This document shows positions 28,001 to 37,129 of a stretch of DNA of 64,000 bases, one piece after another. Source of the DNA: Stenotrophomonas hibiscicola ATCC 19867 (GTDB lineage Bacteria > Pseudomonadota > Gammaproteobacteria > Xanthomonadales > Xanthomonadaceae); contig NZ_KB907503.1 of the NCBI RefSeq assembly GCF_000382065.1, positions 246,682 through 310,681 on the forward strand, in the 5' to 3' direction. Numbering within the stretch: the stretch's first letter is position 1; each line of letters opens with the position of its first letter. The notes under the pieces are model-generated. The model did no database searches, was not told where the DNA came from, and saw only the letters and a list, made by a program, of their open reading frames with translations. The position numbers and the translations under genes are program-made.

Positions 28001-28411
28001 CGCCTGCCAGTGCTGGGCCAGGCTGCCGTCGAGGCGTTCGACATCGTTCCACAACGGCCAGGTGCGCCAGGCGGCGAGCAGGCCGGCACTGACAAGCACG
28101 CTCAGGCCCAGCACCGCCGCAAGGCTGCCGCTGTCGCGCAGCGCCGCCAGCGGCCAGGCCAGCAACAGCGCCAGCAGCAGCGGCGCGGCCGTCCACAACG
28201 CCAGCAGCGCCGGCAGGTCCTGGCGAGCGACCACCTTCAGCGGCAGCAGCGCGCGGCTGCGACGCCACCATGAGATCGCCAGCGCGAACGCTGGCTGCGC
28301 CAGTGCGGCCAGGACGGCACCCGGGAAGCCGCCCACGGCGGCGCCCAGCGCCAGCACCGCGCCCGCGGCGAAGGCAATTGACACAAGGCGCGGACGGGAG
28401 GCGTCAGTCAT
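25073..28411 (-). CDS. Large membrane-anchored ankyrin-repeat protein
   Basis: An 1112-aa protein. The first about 215 residues hold five or six hydrophobic helices (for example [20 protein letters not shown] and [20 protein letters not shown]). From about residue 250 to the end there are some 20 or more ankyrin repeats, shown by recurring G-x-TPLHxAA and LLxxGADP patterns. The repeats near 600-760 are diverged. Such proteins present a protein-binding scaffold at the inner membrane; partner and purpose are unknown. The start (ATG 28411) overlaps the end of ycgL by 8 nt, so both are co-transcribed. Confidence 0.8.
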   Translation of the reverse strand: MTDASRPRLVSIAFAAGAVLALGAAVGGFPGAVLAALAQPAFALAISWWRRSRALLPLKVVARQDLPALLALWTAAPLLLALLLAWPLAALRDSGSLAAVLGLSVLVSAGLLAAWRTWPLWNDVERLDGSLAQHWQALAGRDLGAWRGLGVAALVIALAALVVLPAWPGLLPESAHWPAALAVVLLSPVLHLLLQRVAPAPLVSLRAGPLATASDEREPMFSAAVETTPLEAMAPQELTPALYEAARHGRIDRGLQLLQAGADPYALPDPNWRDQRSLAVLAAVLPDLRLLRELIARGVDVNAPHRGMTPLLAATRDSWHGRPEAVMTLLANGADSRATDSDGNTPLHHAARSSDPGVAALLRDAAAEVDALNNEGWSPLAVACQVGNWRLARFLLERGARCEPADGTPVLLAAAATEDDDPAGVQLLLKHKARADARDRQRRSALHEAALAGHVEIIGVLLAAGANLEARDALGRTPWLEAARAGRAAVIEHLLPHKPDLVAVDGEGRNAVQLAAMAEDVSPLLIKRLVELGIAADATDPVGRRAVDYAAEAGRWAIVALLDPSYPLPAAVSDGLAERGEAAGASGLLPDRPPLTLLREALGFGNTEGMAALAKLCQPEELGGLLLDPELALEPRAVDWLLAHGADPYVRDACSDTPMFALLSRGIDAVPALQVMLQRGLSPAGRGGLARFLAACAQHDQAARGLEQLALELLERGADPFAASPAGDPPLSLAVRLGWLRLQQALLKAGVDREARDSHGMTALHLATALAREGALKLLVQHGASPEARAADGQTPLGVALSIGRRDLADWLDWRVWPLPRRTLREADLPAAAMAGDVDAVRRLIDLGFAVDAVDAQGCTALLRAAGGGHLAVTDLLLARGADPQHAAASGATPLSAAVSMRQVDIVSALLDAGAKLEHRLPGGVTVLMLASALGLPDIVARLLTAGADVHAGDAQQLGPLHCAALYGFSARDRSRLLALLDTLLLAGAEPDQAAAGSVTPLLLLLGARAEPGTACDEQVVMAAVERLLDEDVSLDVRDPRGFGPLHLAALHGLPLLVQRLLRAGADPEARDSLNRSPREIAVMRGFIDVAGEFEPRVPGVSSMARFLRDNG

Positions 28412-28664
28412 AGTGGCGCGGCATCAGGCTGGCCACCGACGGCGGCACCTGCAGGTAGAACCCGCGCTCGCTCATTTCGCTGCGGACCTTTTCCGGGTCA
28501 GCCTGCGCCAGGCGGCGCTGGGCATCCAGGGCCACCTCCAGGACGAAGGCGAGCGTCCCCAGCGAGGTGAGCAGCGGCGCGGGCAGCGCGCTGAAATCAT
28601 CGCGACGGGGAACGTAGACGTAGGTGTCCGGCTTGAGTTGGCTTTTATAGACGTAGGCGTGCAT
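28404..28664 (-). CDS. ycgL: YcgL-domain protein (DUF709)
   Basis: An 86-aa cytosolic protein. It has the family pattern [16 protein letters not shown] at the N-terminus, [21 protein letters not shown] in the middle and GFYLQVPP near the C-terminus. The function of YcgL proteins is not established. It is the first gene of a two-gene unit with the ankyrin protein. Confidence 0.85.
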   Translation of the reverse strand: MHAYVYKSQLKPDTYVYVPRRDDFSALPAPLLTSLGTLAFVLEVALDAQRRLAQADPEKVRSEMSERGFYLQVPPSVASLMPRHYD

Positions 28665-28699
28665 GTCCGCGGGACGATAACCCGGGAAGAGCCATGATT

Positions 28700-28717
28700 G
28701 TGTCGGAAAGCCGACAC
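28700..28717. other. 7-bp hairpin upstream of ycgL
   Basis: GTGTCGG-AAAG-CCGACAC in the gap between the small exported protein gene and ycgL. It has no T-run on either side, so I do not call it a terminator. It may be an operator or an mRNA end structure. Confidence 0.3.
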
Positions 28718-28824
28718 CGGGGAAAGCCGTCAGCCGACGTTGGCGGCGTGATCGACGGCGTTTCCCCGGCGAGGTTCAGCAATGTGGCGGCGTCGTTCAG
28801 CCACGGCTGCCACCACACGGGCGC

Positions 28825-29265
28825 TTACTTGACCTTGGCGTAGGTGCCCTTCAGCGCGACACCCGCGAGGATGGCACCGGCGTAGCACTCGTAGTTGGTG
28901 CTGCTCTTGAACTCGTTCTTCTTGTAATAGCTGACGATGTCGACCACGGCGTTGGCGCCGCGCGACTTGGCACCGTCCTGCAGCGCGCGCAGTGCCGACA
29001 ACGCAACCCAGCGGCAGGCCTCGGCATCGCTCTTGTTGGCGGCGTTGGTCTTCTTGTTGGTCACGTCTTCGCCCAGGCGCTGCTGCACGCTGACCGGCTG
29101 GCCGGCCAGATAGAAGCGCACGCTGCCGTCGATGCCAGCGTCCTTGGCGGCCTGCGAATTGACCAGTTCCTGCAGGGACTGTTCGACACGCGTGTCGCGG
29201 GCAGAGGCGGTGGAGGTCAGGGCCAGCAGCGCGGTGGCAGTGGCGATCATGAGAGTGCGGCGCAT
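28825..29265 (-). CDS. Small exported protein, unknown function
   Basis: A 146-aa protein, ATG 29263-29265 with AAGGAG upstream. Signal peptide 1-22 (ending TASA). The mature part is basic-polar, with two Cys (in EACRWVAL and NYECYAGA) that may form a disulphide. The C-terminal part RGANAVVDIVSYY recalls the fold of YbjQ/RcsF-like small domains. Homologues in xanthomonads are sometimes labelled excinuclease ATPase subunit, which this sequence does not support. Confidence 0.6.
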   Translation of the reverse strand: MRRTLMIATATALLALTSTASARDTRVEQSLQELVNSQAAKDAGIDGSVRFYLAGQPVSVQQRLGEDVTNKKTNAANKSDAEACRWVALSALRALQDGAKSRGANAVVDIVSYYKKNEFKSSTNYECYAGAILAGVALKGTYAKVK

Positions 29266-29326
29266 CGAAACTTCTCCTTGTCAGGGGTGCGGGTGGGTAG
29301 CGGAAACAGTGCGGTGGGACGGTGGT

Positions 29327-30565
29327 TCACTCGCGCCAGCGGCGGAACACCAGCGAGGTGTTGATGCCGCCGAAGGCGAAGTTGTTGCTCATCACGTACT
29401 CGGCCTGCAGTTCGCGGCCCTGCCCGGTGATGAAGTCGAGCTGGCCACAGCGCGGATCGACCTCGGCCAGGTTCAGGGTCGGCGCGAACCAGCCGGTGCG
29501 CATCATCTCGATGCTCAGCCAGGCCTCGAACGCGCCACAGGCACCCAGCATGTGGCCGACGTAGCTCTTCAGCGAGCTGATCGGCACGCGGCTGCCGAAC
29601 ACCTGTGCGGTGGCCTGGGTCTCGGCGATGTCGCCGTGGTCGGTGGCGGTGCCATGGGCGTTGACGTAGTCGATCTGCGCCGGGTCCAGGCCGGCGTCCT
29701 CCAATGCCAGGCGCATGGCCTGGGCCATGGTGTCGGCACTGGGCTGGGTGACGTGCTGGCCATCGCTGTTGGTGCCGTAGCCGACCACCTCGGCCAGGAT
29801 GGTGGCGCCGCGCGCCTGCGCGTGTTCCAGGTCCTCCAGGATCAGCGTGCAGGCGCCCTCGCCCAGCACCAGGCCATCGCGGCCGGCATCGAATGGGCGT
29901 GGCGTGGTCTGCGGCGCGTCGTTGCGCACGCTGGTGGCGAACAGCGTGTCGAACACCGCCGCAGCGGTGGCATCGAGCTGCTCGGCACCGCCGGCCACCA
30001 TCACCGTCTGCTTGCCGCTGCGGATGGCTTCATAGGCCGCACCCACGCCCTGGCTGCCCGAGGTACAGGCACTGGACGTGGTGTACACGCGCCCGGACAG
30101 GCCGAAGAACACGCCGATGTTGACCGGCGCGGTGTGGCTCATCATCTTCAGGTAGGTGGTGGCACTGATGCCATCGGTGGTGAACTCGTTGAGCATGCGC
30201 CCGAATTCACCGGTGGCCTCATGGCTGCCCGACGAGGAACCATAGGCCACGCCGGTACGGCCGCTGCGCAGCACCGGATGCTCGTGCAGGCCTGCCTCGC
30301 GCAGCGCCACCTCGGTGGCGCGCACCGACATGATCGCGACCTTGCCCATCGAGCGGGTGGTCTTGCGGTTGTAGTTGGGCGGCAGCGCGAAATCCTGCGC
30401 CGGCGCCGCCAGCTTGGTGTTCAGCCCGGCATACACATCCCACTCGGGCATCGCACGCACCGCATTGCGGCAGCTGCGCAGGTGTGCCTCGATGGTCGGC
30501 CAATCGTGGCCGAGCGGACTGATGGCGGCGGCACCGGTGACCACCACGCGACGATTGGCGGCCAT
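29327..30565 (-). CDS. Beta-ketoacyl-ACP synthase of the arylpolyene cluster (KS 1)
   Basis: A 412-aa FabF/FabB-like condensing enzyme with a full Cys-His-His triad: Cys in TTSSACTSGSQG (about residue 168), His in NAHGTATDHGD, and His in YVGHMLGACGA. It should elongate the ACP-bound polyene with malonyl-ACP, probably paired with the chain-length factor encoded first in the operon. Its ATG overlaps the ketoreductase stop by one base (TGATG), and it is the last gene of the operon. Confidence 0.88.
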   Translation of the reverse strand: MAANRRVVVTGAAAISPLGHDWPTIEAHLRSCRNAVRAMPEWDVYAGLNTKLAAPAQDFALPPNYNRKTTRSMGKVAIMSVRATEVALREAGLHEHPVLRSGRTGVAYGSSSGSHEATGEFGRMLNEFTTDGISATTYLKMMSHTAPVNIGVFFGLSGRVYTTSSACTSGSQGVGAAYEAIRSGKQTVMVAGGAEQLDATAAAVFDTLFATSVRNDAPQTTPRPFDAGRDGLVLGEGACTLILEDLEHAQARGATILAEVVGYGTNSDGQHVTQPSADTMAQAMRLALEDAGLDPAQIDYVNAHGTATDHGDIAETQATAQVFGSRVPISSLKSYVGHMLGACGAFEAWLSIEMMRTGWFAPTLNLAEVDPRCGQLDFITGQGRELQAEYVMSNNFAFGGINTSLVFRRWRE

Positions 30566-31296
30566 CAGAGGATGCCTCCGTTCACCGAGATCACCTGGCG
30601 GGTGATGTAGCCGGCCGGCTCGGACAGCAGGAACGCCACCGTGGCCGCCACTTCGTCGGGACGGCCGACGCGGCCGGCGGGAATCAGCTTGAGCGCGTGT
30701 TCAACCACTTCATCGTTGAGCATTTCGGTTTCGATCAGGCCCGGAGCCACGCAGTTGACGGTGATCTGGCGGCTGGCCAGTTCCAGCGCCAGCGCCTTGG
30801 TGGCACCGATGATGCCGGCCTTGGCAGCACTGTAGTTGACCTGGCCGCGGTTGCCGGCCAACCCGGATACCGACGACAGGGTGACGATGCGGCCCGGCCT
30901 GCGCCGCCGTACCATCGGCATGATCAGCGGATGCAGCACGTTGTAGAAGCCATCCAGGTTGGTGTGGATGACCTGGTCCCAATCGTCCTCCGACAGCGCC
31001 GGGAAGGCGCCGTCACGGGCGATGCCGGCATTGCAGACCACGCCGTAATACGCGCCATGTGCCTCGACATCGGCTTCCAGCGCGGCCCTCGCGGCCTCGC
31101 GGTCGGCCACGTCGAACACCAGCACGCGGGCCTGCTGGCCCAGTGCCTGGATCTCAGCCTCCACGGCCTGTGCCTCTTCCAGGCGGCTGCGGCAATGCAC
31201 CACCACGTCGAAGCCATCGCGCGCGATGCGCAGCGCAATGGCCCGGCCGATGCCCCGGCTGGCGCCGGTCACCAGCACGCTTCGATTCCCTGTCAT
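30565..31296 (-). CDS. 3-oxoacyl-ACP reductase (FabG-like), arylpolyene cluster
   Basis: A 243-aa short-chain dehydrogenase. NADPH motif TGASRGIGRAIA, CNAGIARDG, catalytic Ser in SSVSGLAGNRG and the YSAAKAG Tyr/Lys pair. It reduces the 3-keto group of each elongation cycle before dehydration to the polyene. The start (ATG 31296) overlaps the dehydratase gene by 4 nt. Confidence 0.88.
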   Translation of the reverse strand: MTGNRSVLVTGASRGIGRAIALRIARDGFDVVVHCRSRLEEAQAVEAEIQALGQQARVLVFDVADREAARAALEADVEAHGAYYGVVCNAGIARDGAFPALSEDDWDQVIHTNLDGFYNVLHPLIMPMVRRRRPGRIVTLSSVSGLAGNRGQVNYSAAKAGIIGATKALALELASRQITVNCVAPGLIETEMLNDEVVEHALKLIPAGRVGRPDEVAATVAFLLSEPAGYITRQVISVNGGIL

Positions 31297-31748
31297 GCCT
31301 GTCCACTCTCCAGATAGGCCATCGCGTCGGCCGGTTCGTACACCGACACGTTGGCTGTCGCCCATTCGTCCTCACCTGCCAGGATGCGGCAGGCGAACAT
31401 CCCCAATCCATTGTCACCCAACAGCTCGCAGCGCGCCTGTACGCGCAGTCGCGAACCGCTGGGGAAGCTGCTGCGCGCGCTGCTGTAGCGGCGGCTGCCG
31501 AGCAGGAAGCCCAGCTGCGGCGGCTTGCCGGCCGCACGCGCGCGGCAGCCGGCCCAGGCCGCAATGGCCTGCGCCATGTATTCGATGCCGACCCACGCCG
31601 GCACTTCGCCGTTCTCCACGAACAGGCCGGCCTCGGGCACCACCAGTTCGGCCTCGAGGGTGTCCTGGTCCCAATGCGTGATGCGCTGCAGCAGGCACAT
31701 GTCCTGGCGGTGCGGCACCACCTCTTCGATTGCATACAGCGTGTTCAT
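31293..31748 (-). CDS. Hotdog-fold 3-hydroxyacyl-ACP dehydratase-like protein, arylpolyene cluster
   Basis: A 151-aa hotdog protein (PHRQDMCLLQRIT near residue 12, GIEYMAQAIAAWAGCRA near 54). It corresponds to the small stand-alone dehydratase found in arylpolyene clusters and should form the double bonds. A second dehydratase domain is fused to the adenylation enzyme. Overlaps both neighbours by 4 nt (ATGA). Confidence 0.8.
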   Translation of the reverse strand: MNTLYAIEEVVPHRQDMCLLQRITHWDQDTLEAELVVPEAGLFVENGEVPAWVGIEYMAQAIAAWAGCRARAAGKPPQLGFLLGSRRYSSARSSFPSGSRLRVQARCELLGDNGLGMFACRILAGEDEWATANVSVYEPADAMAYLESGQA

Positions 31749-32929
31749 CGACGCTCCAGTGCCAGCACGGCGTTGCTGCCGCCGAAAGCGAACGAATTGC
31801 TCAGCACCCGTCGCGGCGGCTGCGCCAGGCGCATGCCCGGTGCGACCAGCGGCAGCACCGGCAGTGCCGGGTCGGCCACGCCGTCCCACCAGTGCGGCGG
31901 CAGCAGCTGCTGCCGGTTCTCGGCCAGCACGATCCAGCACAGCGCCGCCTCGATGGCGCCCGAGGCACCCAGCGTGTGGCCGGTCAACGGCTTGGTCGAA
32001 CTGGCCGGCACGCTGTTGCCCAGCACCTGCGAGACCGCCAGGCTTTCCATCGCATCGTTGTGGCCGGTGGCGGTGCCATGCAGGTTCACGTAATCCACTT
32101 CGCCGGCGGCCCAGCCAGCACGCTGCAGCGCCTGCTGCAGGGCGTCGATGGCGCCCAGGCCCTGCGGGTCAGGCGCGGACATGTGGTGGGCATCGGCCGA
32201 CTCGCCCCACCCCGCCAGGCATACCGGGCCGGGTTCGCGGGTGAGCAGGAACAGCGCGGCACCCTCGCCGATGTTGATACCAGTACGATGCTGCGAGAAC
32301 GGATTGCAGCGTTGGGCCGAGACCGATTCCAGCGCGCTGAAGCCAGCCACGGTGAAGCGGCACAGGGAGTCCGCGCCGCCTGCGATCACGGCGTCGACGA
32401 TGCCGGCGCGCAGCATGCGCGCGGCCGACATCAATGCCTTGGCGCTGGACGAACACGCCGTGGACAGGGTCCACGCCGGTCCCAGCGCGCCACTGCGCTG
32501 GCGCACGAACTGCGCGGCGGTACCCATTTCCTGCTGGGCGTAATCGAACCCTGGCGGCCACTGGCCCTGCTCGGCATGGGTGCGCAAGGCCTGCTCGGAT
32601 TCACCGATGCCCGAGGTGCTGGTGCCCAACACCACCGCTACGCGCTCGGCGCCATGGCGGGCAATGGCTGCGCTCACCGCCGGAGCGATCTGCGCCAGTG
32701 CCACGTCCAGCAGGGCGTTGTTGCGCCCACGCAGGGCCACCGGCAGGTCTTCCAGCGCCGGCAGCGGCGTGCGTACTTCTCCCAGCGCCAGGGTGCGCCC
32801 CGGCATCAGGCTGTCGTTGGTGCTGAGCCCGCCCGGTACATCGGCGAACAGCGCCGACGCCACTGTGGCACGGTCCTCGCCAAGCGCGCAGACCATGCCC
32901 AGGTCGTTCAGGTAGATCGGTGCACTCAT
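31745..32929 (-). CDS. Beta-ketoacyl-ACP synthase of the arylpolyene cluster (KS 2)
   Basis: A 394-aa condensing enzyme with Cys in LSTACSSSAKAL (about 164), His in NLHGTATGHND and His in TGHTLGASGAIE, so it is catalytically complete. It differs clearly from KS 1 and may act in initiation, while KS 1 elongates. ATG at 32929 overlaps the lipoprotein gene by 4 nt. Confidence 0.87.
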   Translation of the reverse strand: MSAPIYLNDLGMVCALGEDRATVASALFADVPGGLSTNDSLMPGRTLALGEVRTPLPALEDLPVALRGRNNALLDVALAQIAPAVSAAIARHGAERVAVVLGTSTSGIGESEQALRTHAEQGQWPPGFDYAQQEMGTAAQFVRQRSGALGPAWTLSTACSSSAKALMSAARMLRAGIVDAVIAGGADSLCRFTVAGFSALESVSAQRCNPFSQHRTGINIGEGAALFLLTREPGPVCLAGWGESADAHHMSAPDPQGLGAIDALQQALQRAGWAAGEVDYVNLHGTATGHNDAMESLAVSQVLGNSVPASSTKPLTGHTLGASGAIEAALCWIVLAENRQQLLPPHWWDGVADPALPVLPLVAPGMRLAQPPRRVLSNSFAFGGSNAVLALERR

Positions 32930-33483
32930 CGGTCCTGCCCGGCCATGTCGATTGATTCGATGCGCAGCGCATAGCCTTCGGCGCGGTTGTCCAGCTGCAT
33001 GCTGCCATCGTCCAGGCGCTGCAGCAGCAGCCACACCGTGCCGTCGCGCGACAAGCTGCGCTGGTGGCCGTCGTCGATGACCTCCCAGCCGGCCGGCAGC
33101 GCTGCGGCGATGGCCGCGGTCGGCCACAGCGCGAACTGCAGGTCATCCAGCACACGCTCGGCACGCACCTGCGGCGGCAACCACGGCGCACGCTGCTGGG
33201 TCAGCTGCTGGCCGTCCCACTGCAGGCGCACGCCGGTCTGGCCCATCGCCTGCACCGCCAGCTGCACCCGCTGTGCATCGGCTTCCAGCAGCGCATCGAG
33301 GTCGCGCTCATGGCTGCCGAAACGGAAGTGCAGCTGCTGCTGCAGCGCCAGCGGCGCCGGCAGGCTGGCCGGCGACAGGCGCAGCGGCGGCAGTTCCACC
33401 TGTGGCTTGGGCATGCGCCCGGCACAGGCGGCCAGCAGCAGGCACAGCAGCAGGGCCGCAGTACGGAAGATCAGGCGCTGCAC
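32926..33483 (-). CDS. DUF3261-type lipoprotein, arylpolyene cluster
   Basis: A 185-aa protein beginning with GTG 33483. Lipoprotein signal with lipobox LLAAC (Cys about residue 20), so it is membrane-anchored in the envelope. The mature part shows the DUF3261 pattern (FRFGSHERDLDALLEAD, LPAGWEVIDDG). Its association with the LolA-like carrier and MMPL exporter suggests a role in moving the finished aryl-polyene lipid to the outer membrane. Overlaps the flavoprotein gene by 13 nt. Confidence 0.78.
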   Translation of the reverse strand: MQRLIFRTAALLLCLLLAACAGRMPKPQVELPPLRLSPASLPAPLALQQQLHFRFGSHERDLDALLEADAQRVQLAVQAMGQTGVRLQWDGQQLTQQRAPWLPPQVRAERVLDDLQFALWPTAAIAAALPAGWEVIDDGHQRSLSRDGTVWLLLQRLDDGSMQLDNRAEGYALRIESIDMAGQDR

Positions 33484-34721
33484 AGTTCCTCCAGCACGCG
33501 CATGCGGCGGCCGCTTTCGTCGGCCACATACGGGTTGTTGGTGTCCCAGGCGTAGCCGGCCAGGATGGAGCTGATCATGTCGCGCACTTCGGGCTGCTGT
33601 TGCGGGTGGTAGATGATCTTCTGGAAGCCGCCTTCGTACCAGCTTTCGACGAAGCGGCGGAAGGTCTTCACGCCGGCGCGCAGCGGGATCGAGAATTCAG
33701 CTTCCCAGTCGACGGTTTCACCGGCATAGCGGCGCGCCAGGCATTCGCTGGCCAGCTGCGCGGACTTGAAGGCAATGGTCACGCCCGAGGAGAACACCGG
33801 GTCGAGGAACTCGCCGGCGTTGCCCAGCAGGGCATAGCCGGGCCCCCACAGCGAGCTGACGTTGGCCGAGTAGCCGGTGATGCGGCGCACCGGCAGCACC
33901 GCCCATTCGGCGTTGGCCAGTAGGCGGGTCAGGTTGGGGTCCTCGCCGACGATGGCCTGCAGCTTCTGCAGGTCGTCGCCCTCGTAGCGCTCGAAGAACG
34001 ACGGCTCGGCGACCACGCCCAGCGAACAGCAGCCGTTGGAGAACGGGATCGTCCAGTACCAGACGTCGATGTGCTCGGGATGGGTGGTGATCAGGATCTT
34101 GTTGCGGTCGAAGTCCGCTTCGGCCGGAATGTTGTCGCGCACGTGGCAGAAGATCGCGCCGCGCACCGGGAAGTTGGACGGCGACTCCAGCTGCAGCAGC
34201 CGCGGCAGCAGGCGCGCGAAGCCGGAGGCATCGAGGATGAAATCGGCCTCGATGCGGTATTCACTGCCGTCCGGGCGGCGCACCGTCACCGCCGGTTGCT
34301 CGCCCGGCTCGACAGCAAGCACTTCGTCGCCGAAGCGCAGCGTGGTGCCCATGCGCTCGGCACCGCGTGCCAGCACGTTGTCGAAGTCGGCGCGCTGCAC
34401 CTGGTAGGTGGTGCCCCAACCCGGCGAGAACTTCTTCCTGAAGTCGAATGCCGTGCGCGCTTCGCCGTGCACGAAGGCGGCACCGTTCTTGTACTGGAAG
34501 CCCGCCTCGACCACATCCTGCAGCAGGCCGGCCGCCTCGATGTACTCCATGCTCTGCGGCAGCAGGCTTTCGCCGATGGAGAAGCGTGGAAACTGCTGGC
34601 GTTCCAGCATCAGCACCTGGCGGCCCTGCTGGCGCAGCATCGCCGCAGCCACCGAACCGGCCGGGCCCGCGCCGATGATCAGGATTTCAGTACGTTCGAC
34701 AGCATCCACAGCAGTGTTCAT
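33471..34721 (-). CDS. FAD-dependent oxidoreductase (geranylgeranyl-reductase/halogenase-like), arylpolyene cluster
   Basis: A 416-aa flavoprotein: FAD motif IIGAGPAGSVAAAML at 15-29, FPRFSIGESLLPQ near 44, DASGFARLLPRLL near 163, and GNAGEFLDPVFSSG near 293. The GESLLP and GNAGEFLDPVFSSG motifs belong to the flavin monooxygenase group that includes tryptophan halogenases. In xanthomonadin-type pathways such proteins are thought to halogenate or hydroxylate the aryl ring, but I do not see the WxWxIP halogenase motif, so hydroxylation or dehydrogenation is as likely. Confidence 0.75.
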   Translation of the reverse strand: MNTAVDAVERTEILIIGAGPAGSVAAAMLRQQGRQVLMLERQQFPRFSIGESLLPQSMEYIEAAGLLQDVVEAGFQYKNGAAFVHGEARTAFDFRKKFSPGWGTTYQVQRADFDNVLARGAERMGTTLRFGDEVLAVEPGEQPAVTVRRPDGSEYRIEADFILDASGFARLLPRLLQLESPSNFPVRGAIFCHVRDNIPAEADFDRNKILITTHPEHIDVWYWTIPFSNGCCSLGVVAEPSFFERYEGDDLQKLQAIVGEDPNLTRLLANAEWAVLPVRRITGYSANVSSLWGPGYALLGNAGEFLDPVFSSGVTIAFKSAQLASECLARRYAGETVDWEAEFSIPLRAGVKTFRRFVESWYEGGFQKIIYHPQQQPEVRDMISSILAGYAWDTNNPYVADESGRRMRVLEELCSA

Positions 34722-34774
34722 CGGTGCGTCCTTGTTGCTCGATCAAGTGGAAAGAAGGAAGTCGGAAAACAGGC

Positions 34775-37129
34775 TCAGGCCGGCGGCAGATCGTGCGGCG
34801 GCGGACGGAACAGCGGCGAGATCAGCCAGACCAGGCCGATGCCGAACAGCAGGGTCAGGCCGAACGCGCGCAACGCCGGGGTCTGCGACAGGCCCAGCAG
34901 GCCGAACGACAGCCAGGTGCTGGCCGCGCCCACGCACACCGCCAGCCAGGCGCTGGCATCGCCGCGGTGCTCGATCAGGAAAATGCCGTAGTCGATGCCC
35001 ATGCCCAGCAGCAGCATCAGTGCCAGCACGTTGAACAGCTGCAGCGGCTGGCCGAACAGGCCCAGCAGGCCCAGGGTCAATGCGCCGGCAATCAGGGTCG
35101 GGGCAAACACGCGCCAGGCCTGGCGGCGGTAGCGCAACCACAGCGCACCGAACACCAGTGCAATGCCGACCAGCAGCAGCCCGCCCATCAGCTTGCGGTA
35201 GTGGCCCAGCAGCTGCGAGAAGTCGGCGGTGCGGTCCACCCAGCGCACGCCGGGCAGGCCTTCGGCCGCCCCGCGCAGGGTCGCCAGCGCATCGGCGCGC
35301 GACAGGTCATCGACCATCACCACGCTGATCATCTGCCCACCGACTTCACCCACCCACAGGTGACGGAACGGCTGCGAGGCCGGCGAGGCCAGGAACGCCT
35401 CCGCGGTCAGCGGCGTGGTGGCGAAGTCGGGGCGCGGCAAGGGTTCTCCGACCGCATCGGACACGGCCTGCAGCACGCCAGGTTCCACCTTCGCGGTCAG
35501 CGCGGCGTCGGCCTGCTGGCGTGCCGGCGACGGCAGCCAGTCACTGATCGCGCGGTAACCGCCGATGCGCTTGTCGTTGGCCAGCACACGCAGGCGTTCG
35601 GTCAGTGCTTCTTCGCGCTGCAGCAGCTGTGCAGCGTCACTGCCCTGCACCAGATAGAACTGCGCCGGGCTGGGCATGCCCAGCAGCTGGCTCAGGCGGA
35701 TCTGCTGCGCCATCAACGCTGGCGGTGACGACTGCAGGCTGCGCAGGTCGTCGTTGCTGTGAAGGCGTGCGATGCCGATTGCAGACAGTGCCAGCGTGAT
35801 CACCACGAACATCGTCACCGCGCGACGGCCATGCAGGCGCGGGAAACGTTCCAGCGTATTGCCCAGCCACTGCGAGAACCGGGTCTGGCGGATCTCGCCG
35901 CCATCGAGCCACGGGAACCAGAAGATCACCGTGAGGAAAGCAGCCGCCAGGCCGACCACCGAGAACAGCGCCATCTGGCGCAGGCCCGGGAACGGGGCCA
36001 GGCCCAGTGCCAGGTAGGCCAGCGCGCTGGTCAGCAGGGCCAGCCACAGGCCGGGCAGCAGGTGCCGCAGCAGCTTCCAGCGACGATCGGCCGGCTCGGC
36101 CTGGCGCGAGGCGAACCAGTGGATGCCGTAATCCTCGGCCACACCCACCAGCGATGCACCGAACACCAGGGTCAGCACGTGCACCTTGCCAAACACCAGC
36201 ACGGTCACCGCCAGCGCCACGCCACAGCCGATCAGCAATGACGCGGCGACCAGCAGGATCGGGCGCAGCGAACGGAACGCCAGCCACACCAGCAGCAGCA
36301 CCGCGGCCAGCGAGCCCCAGCCGATCGTGTTGATCTCACGGTTGGCCTGCACTGCGGCTGCCTCGGCATGCAGCGGCACGCCGGCGTGCAGGATCTCCAG
36401 CTCCGGTGCTACGGCCTTGGCCGCCTTTCCGGCGCGTTCCAGCAGGCCATCGAGATGGCGTTCGCCGTCAAGCTGGAATGCCGAACCAGGTGTATCGAAC
36501 TGCAGCACGGCCCAATGCCTGCCCTCGGCTTCGAGCAGGCCGTCATCGCCCAGCCGCAACCCCGAGCCCTGCGCCTGCTGCTGCCACCATTGCGGCCACA
36601 GCGACAGCGGGTCCTGGCGCCAATCGGTCAGGCGTGGGGCGCCCATCGGACCGTACAGCGCAGCCAACGCCTGCTCCGCCAGCGCCCCCGGCTCGCTGCC
36701 CTTCAACTGCTCGCGCTGGGCCGGCGTCAGCAGCCGGTCACGGTACGGCGCATAGAACGCGCGCGCCTCATCGAACCAGCCCTCGATGGAACCACTGGGC
36801 ACCAGCAACGCGTGATCGGCGTCCTTGGCCATGGCCGCAGCGAACGCGGACTGCGCGCGCTTGGCGACGGCACCGTCCTGGCTGCCGAGCAGTACCACCA
36901 CCTGCCGCGAACTGCCATCGGCGATGCGCCGGGTGACATCGCTCAACAGGCGGTCATGTGCATCCTGCGGCAGCAGGGCGAGGATGTCGGTGTCGATCCG
37001 CGATTGCTGGCTCCACAGCTGCCACTGCTGTGCGCCCAGCGCCAGCAGCAACACCAGCCAGGCGATGCCCAGCCAGTGCCACCAGCGCCGCAGGCGGTCC
37101 GGTGCGTTCGATGCCACAGCCTCACTCAA
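34775..37129 (-). CDS. MMPL/RND-type exporter, arylpolyene cluster
   Basis: A 784-aa inner-membrane protein with two RND-like halves, each with a large periplasmic loop. TM1 near 20-38, a first five-helix group around 260-430 (contains VAEDYGIHWFASR) and a second around 640-775 (contains GMGIDYGIFLIEHR). The paired DYGI motifs are typical of lipid-exporting MMPL proteins. Start: TTG 37129 overlaps the LolA-like gene by 8 nt; a GTG five codons later (37117) is the alternative. It is followed by a 53-nt gap, the longest in the operon. Confidence 0.85.
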   Translation of the reverse strand: MSEAVASNAPDRLRRWWHWLGIAWLVLLLALGAQQWQLWSQQSRIDTDILALLPQDAHDRLLSDVTRRIADGSSRQVVVLLGSQDGAVAKRAQSAFAAAMAKDADHALLVPSGSIEGWFDEARAFYAPYRDRLLTPAQREQLKGSEPGALAEQALAALYGPMGAPRLTDWRQDPLSLWPQWWQQQAQGSGLRLGDDGLLEAEGRHWAVLQFDTPGSAFQLDGERHLDGLLERAGKAAKAVAPELEILHAGVPLHAEAAAVQANREINTIGWGSLAAVLLLVWLAFRSLRPILLVAASLLIGCGVALAVTVLVFGKVHVLTLVFGASLVGVAEDYGIHWFASRQAEPADRRWKLLRHLLPGLWLALLTSALAYLALGLAPFPGLRQMALFSVVGLAAAFLTVIFWFPWLDGGEIRQTRFSQWLGNTLERFPRLHGRRAVTMFVVITLALSAIGIARLHSNDDLRSLQSSPPALMAQQIRLSQLLGMPSPAQFYLVQGSDAAQLLQREEALTERLRVLANDKRIGGYRAISDWLPSPARQQADAALTAKVEPGVLQAVSDAVGEPLPRPDFATTPLTAEAFLASPASQPFRHLWVGEVGGQMISVVMVDDLSRADALATLRGAAEGLPGVRWVDRTADFSQLLGHYRKLMGGLLLVGIALVFGALWLRYRRQAWRVFAPTLIAGALTLGLLGLFGQPLQLFNVLALMLLLGMGIDYGIFLIEHRGDASAWLAVCVGAASTWLSFGLLGLSQTPALRAFGLTLLFGIGLVWLISPLFRPPPHDLPPA

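Noticed and set aside
25256..28273. 1005-codon plus-strand open frame opposite the ankyrin gene
   Set aside because: It mirrors the periodicity of ankyrin repeats in antisense; Gln/Arg/His-rich and without motifs.
29132..30610. 492-codon plus-strand open frame opposite the ketosynthase gene
   Set aside because: Shadow of a conserved KS gene; no recognisable protein features.
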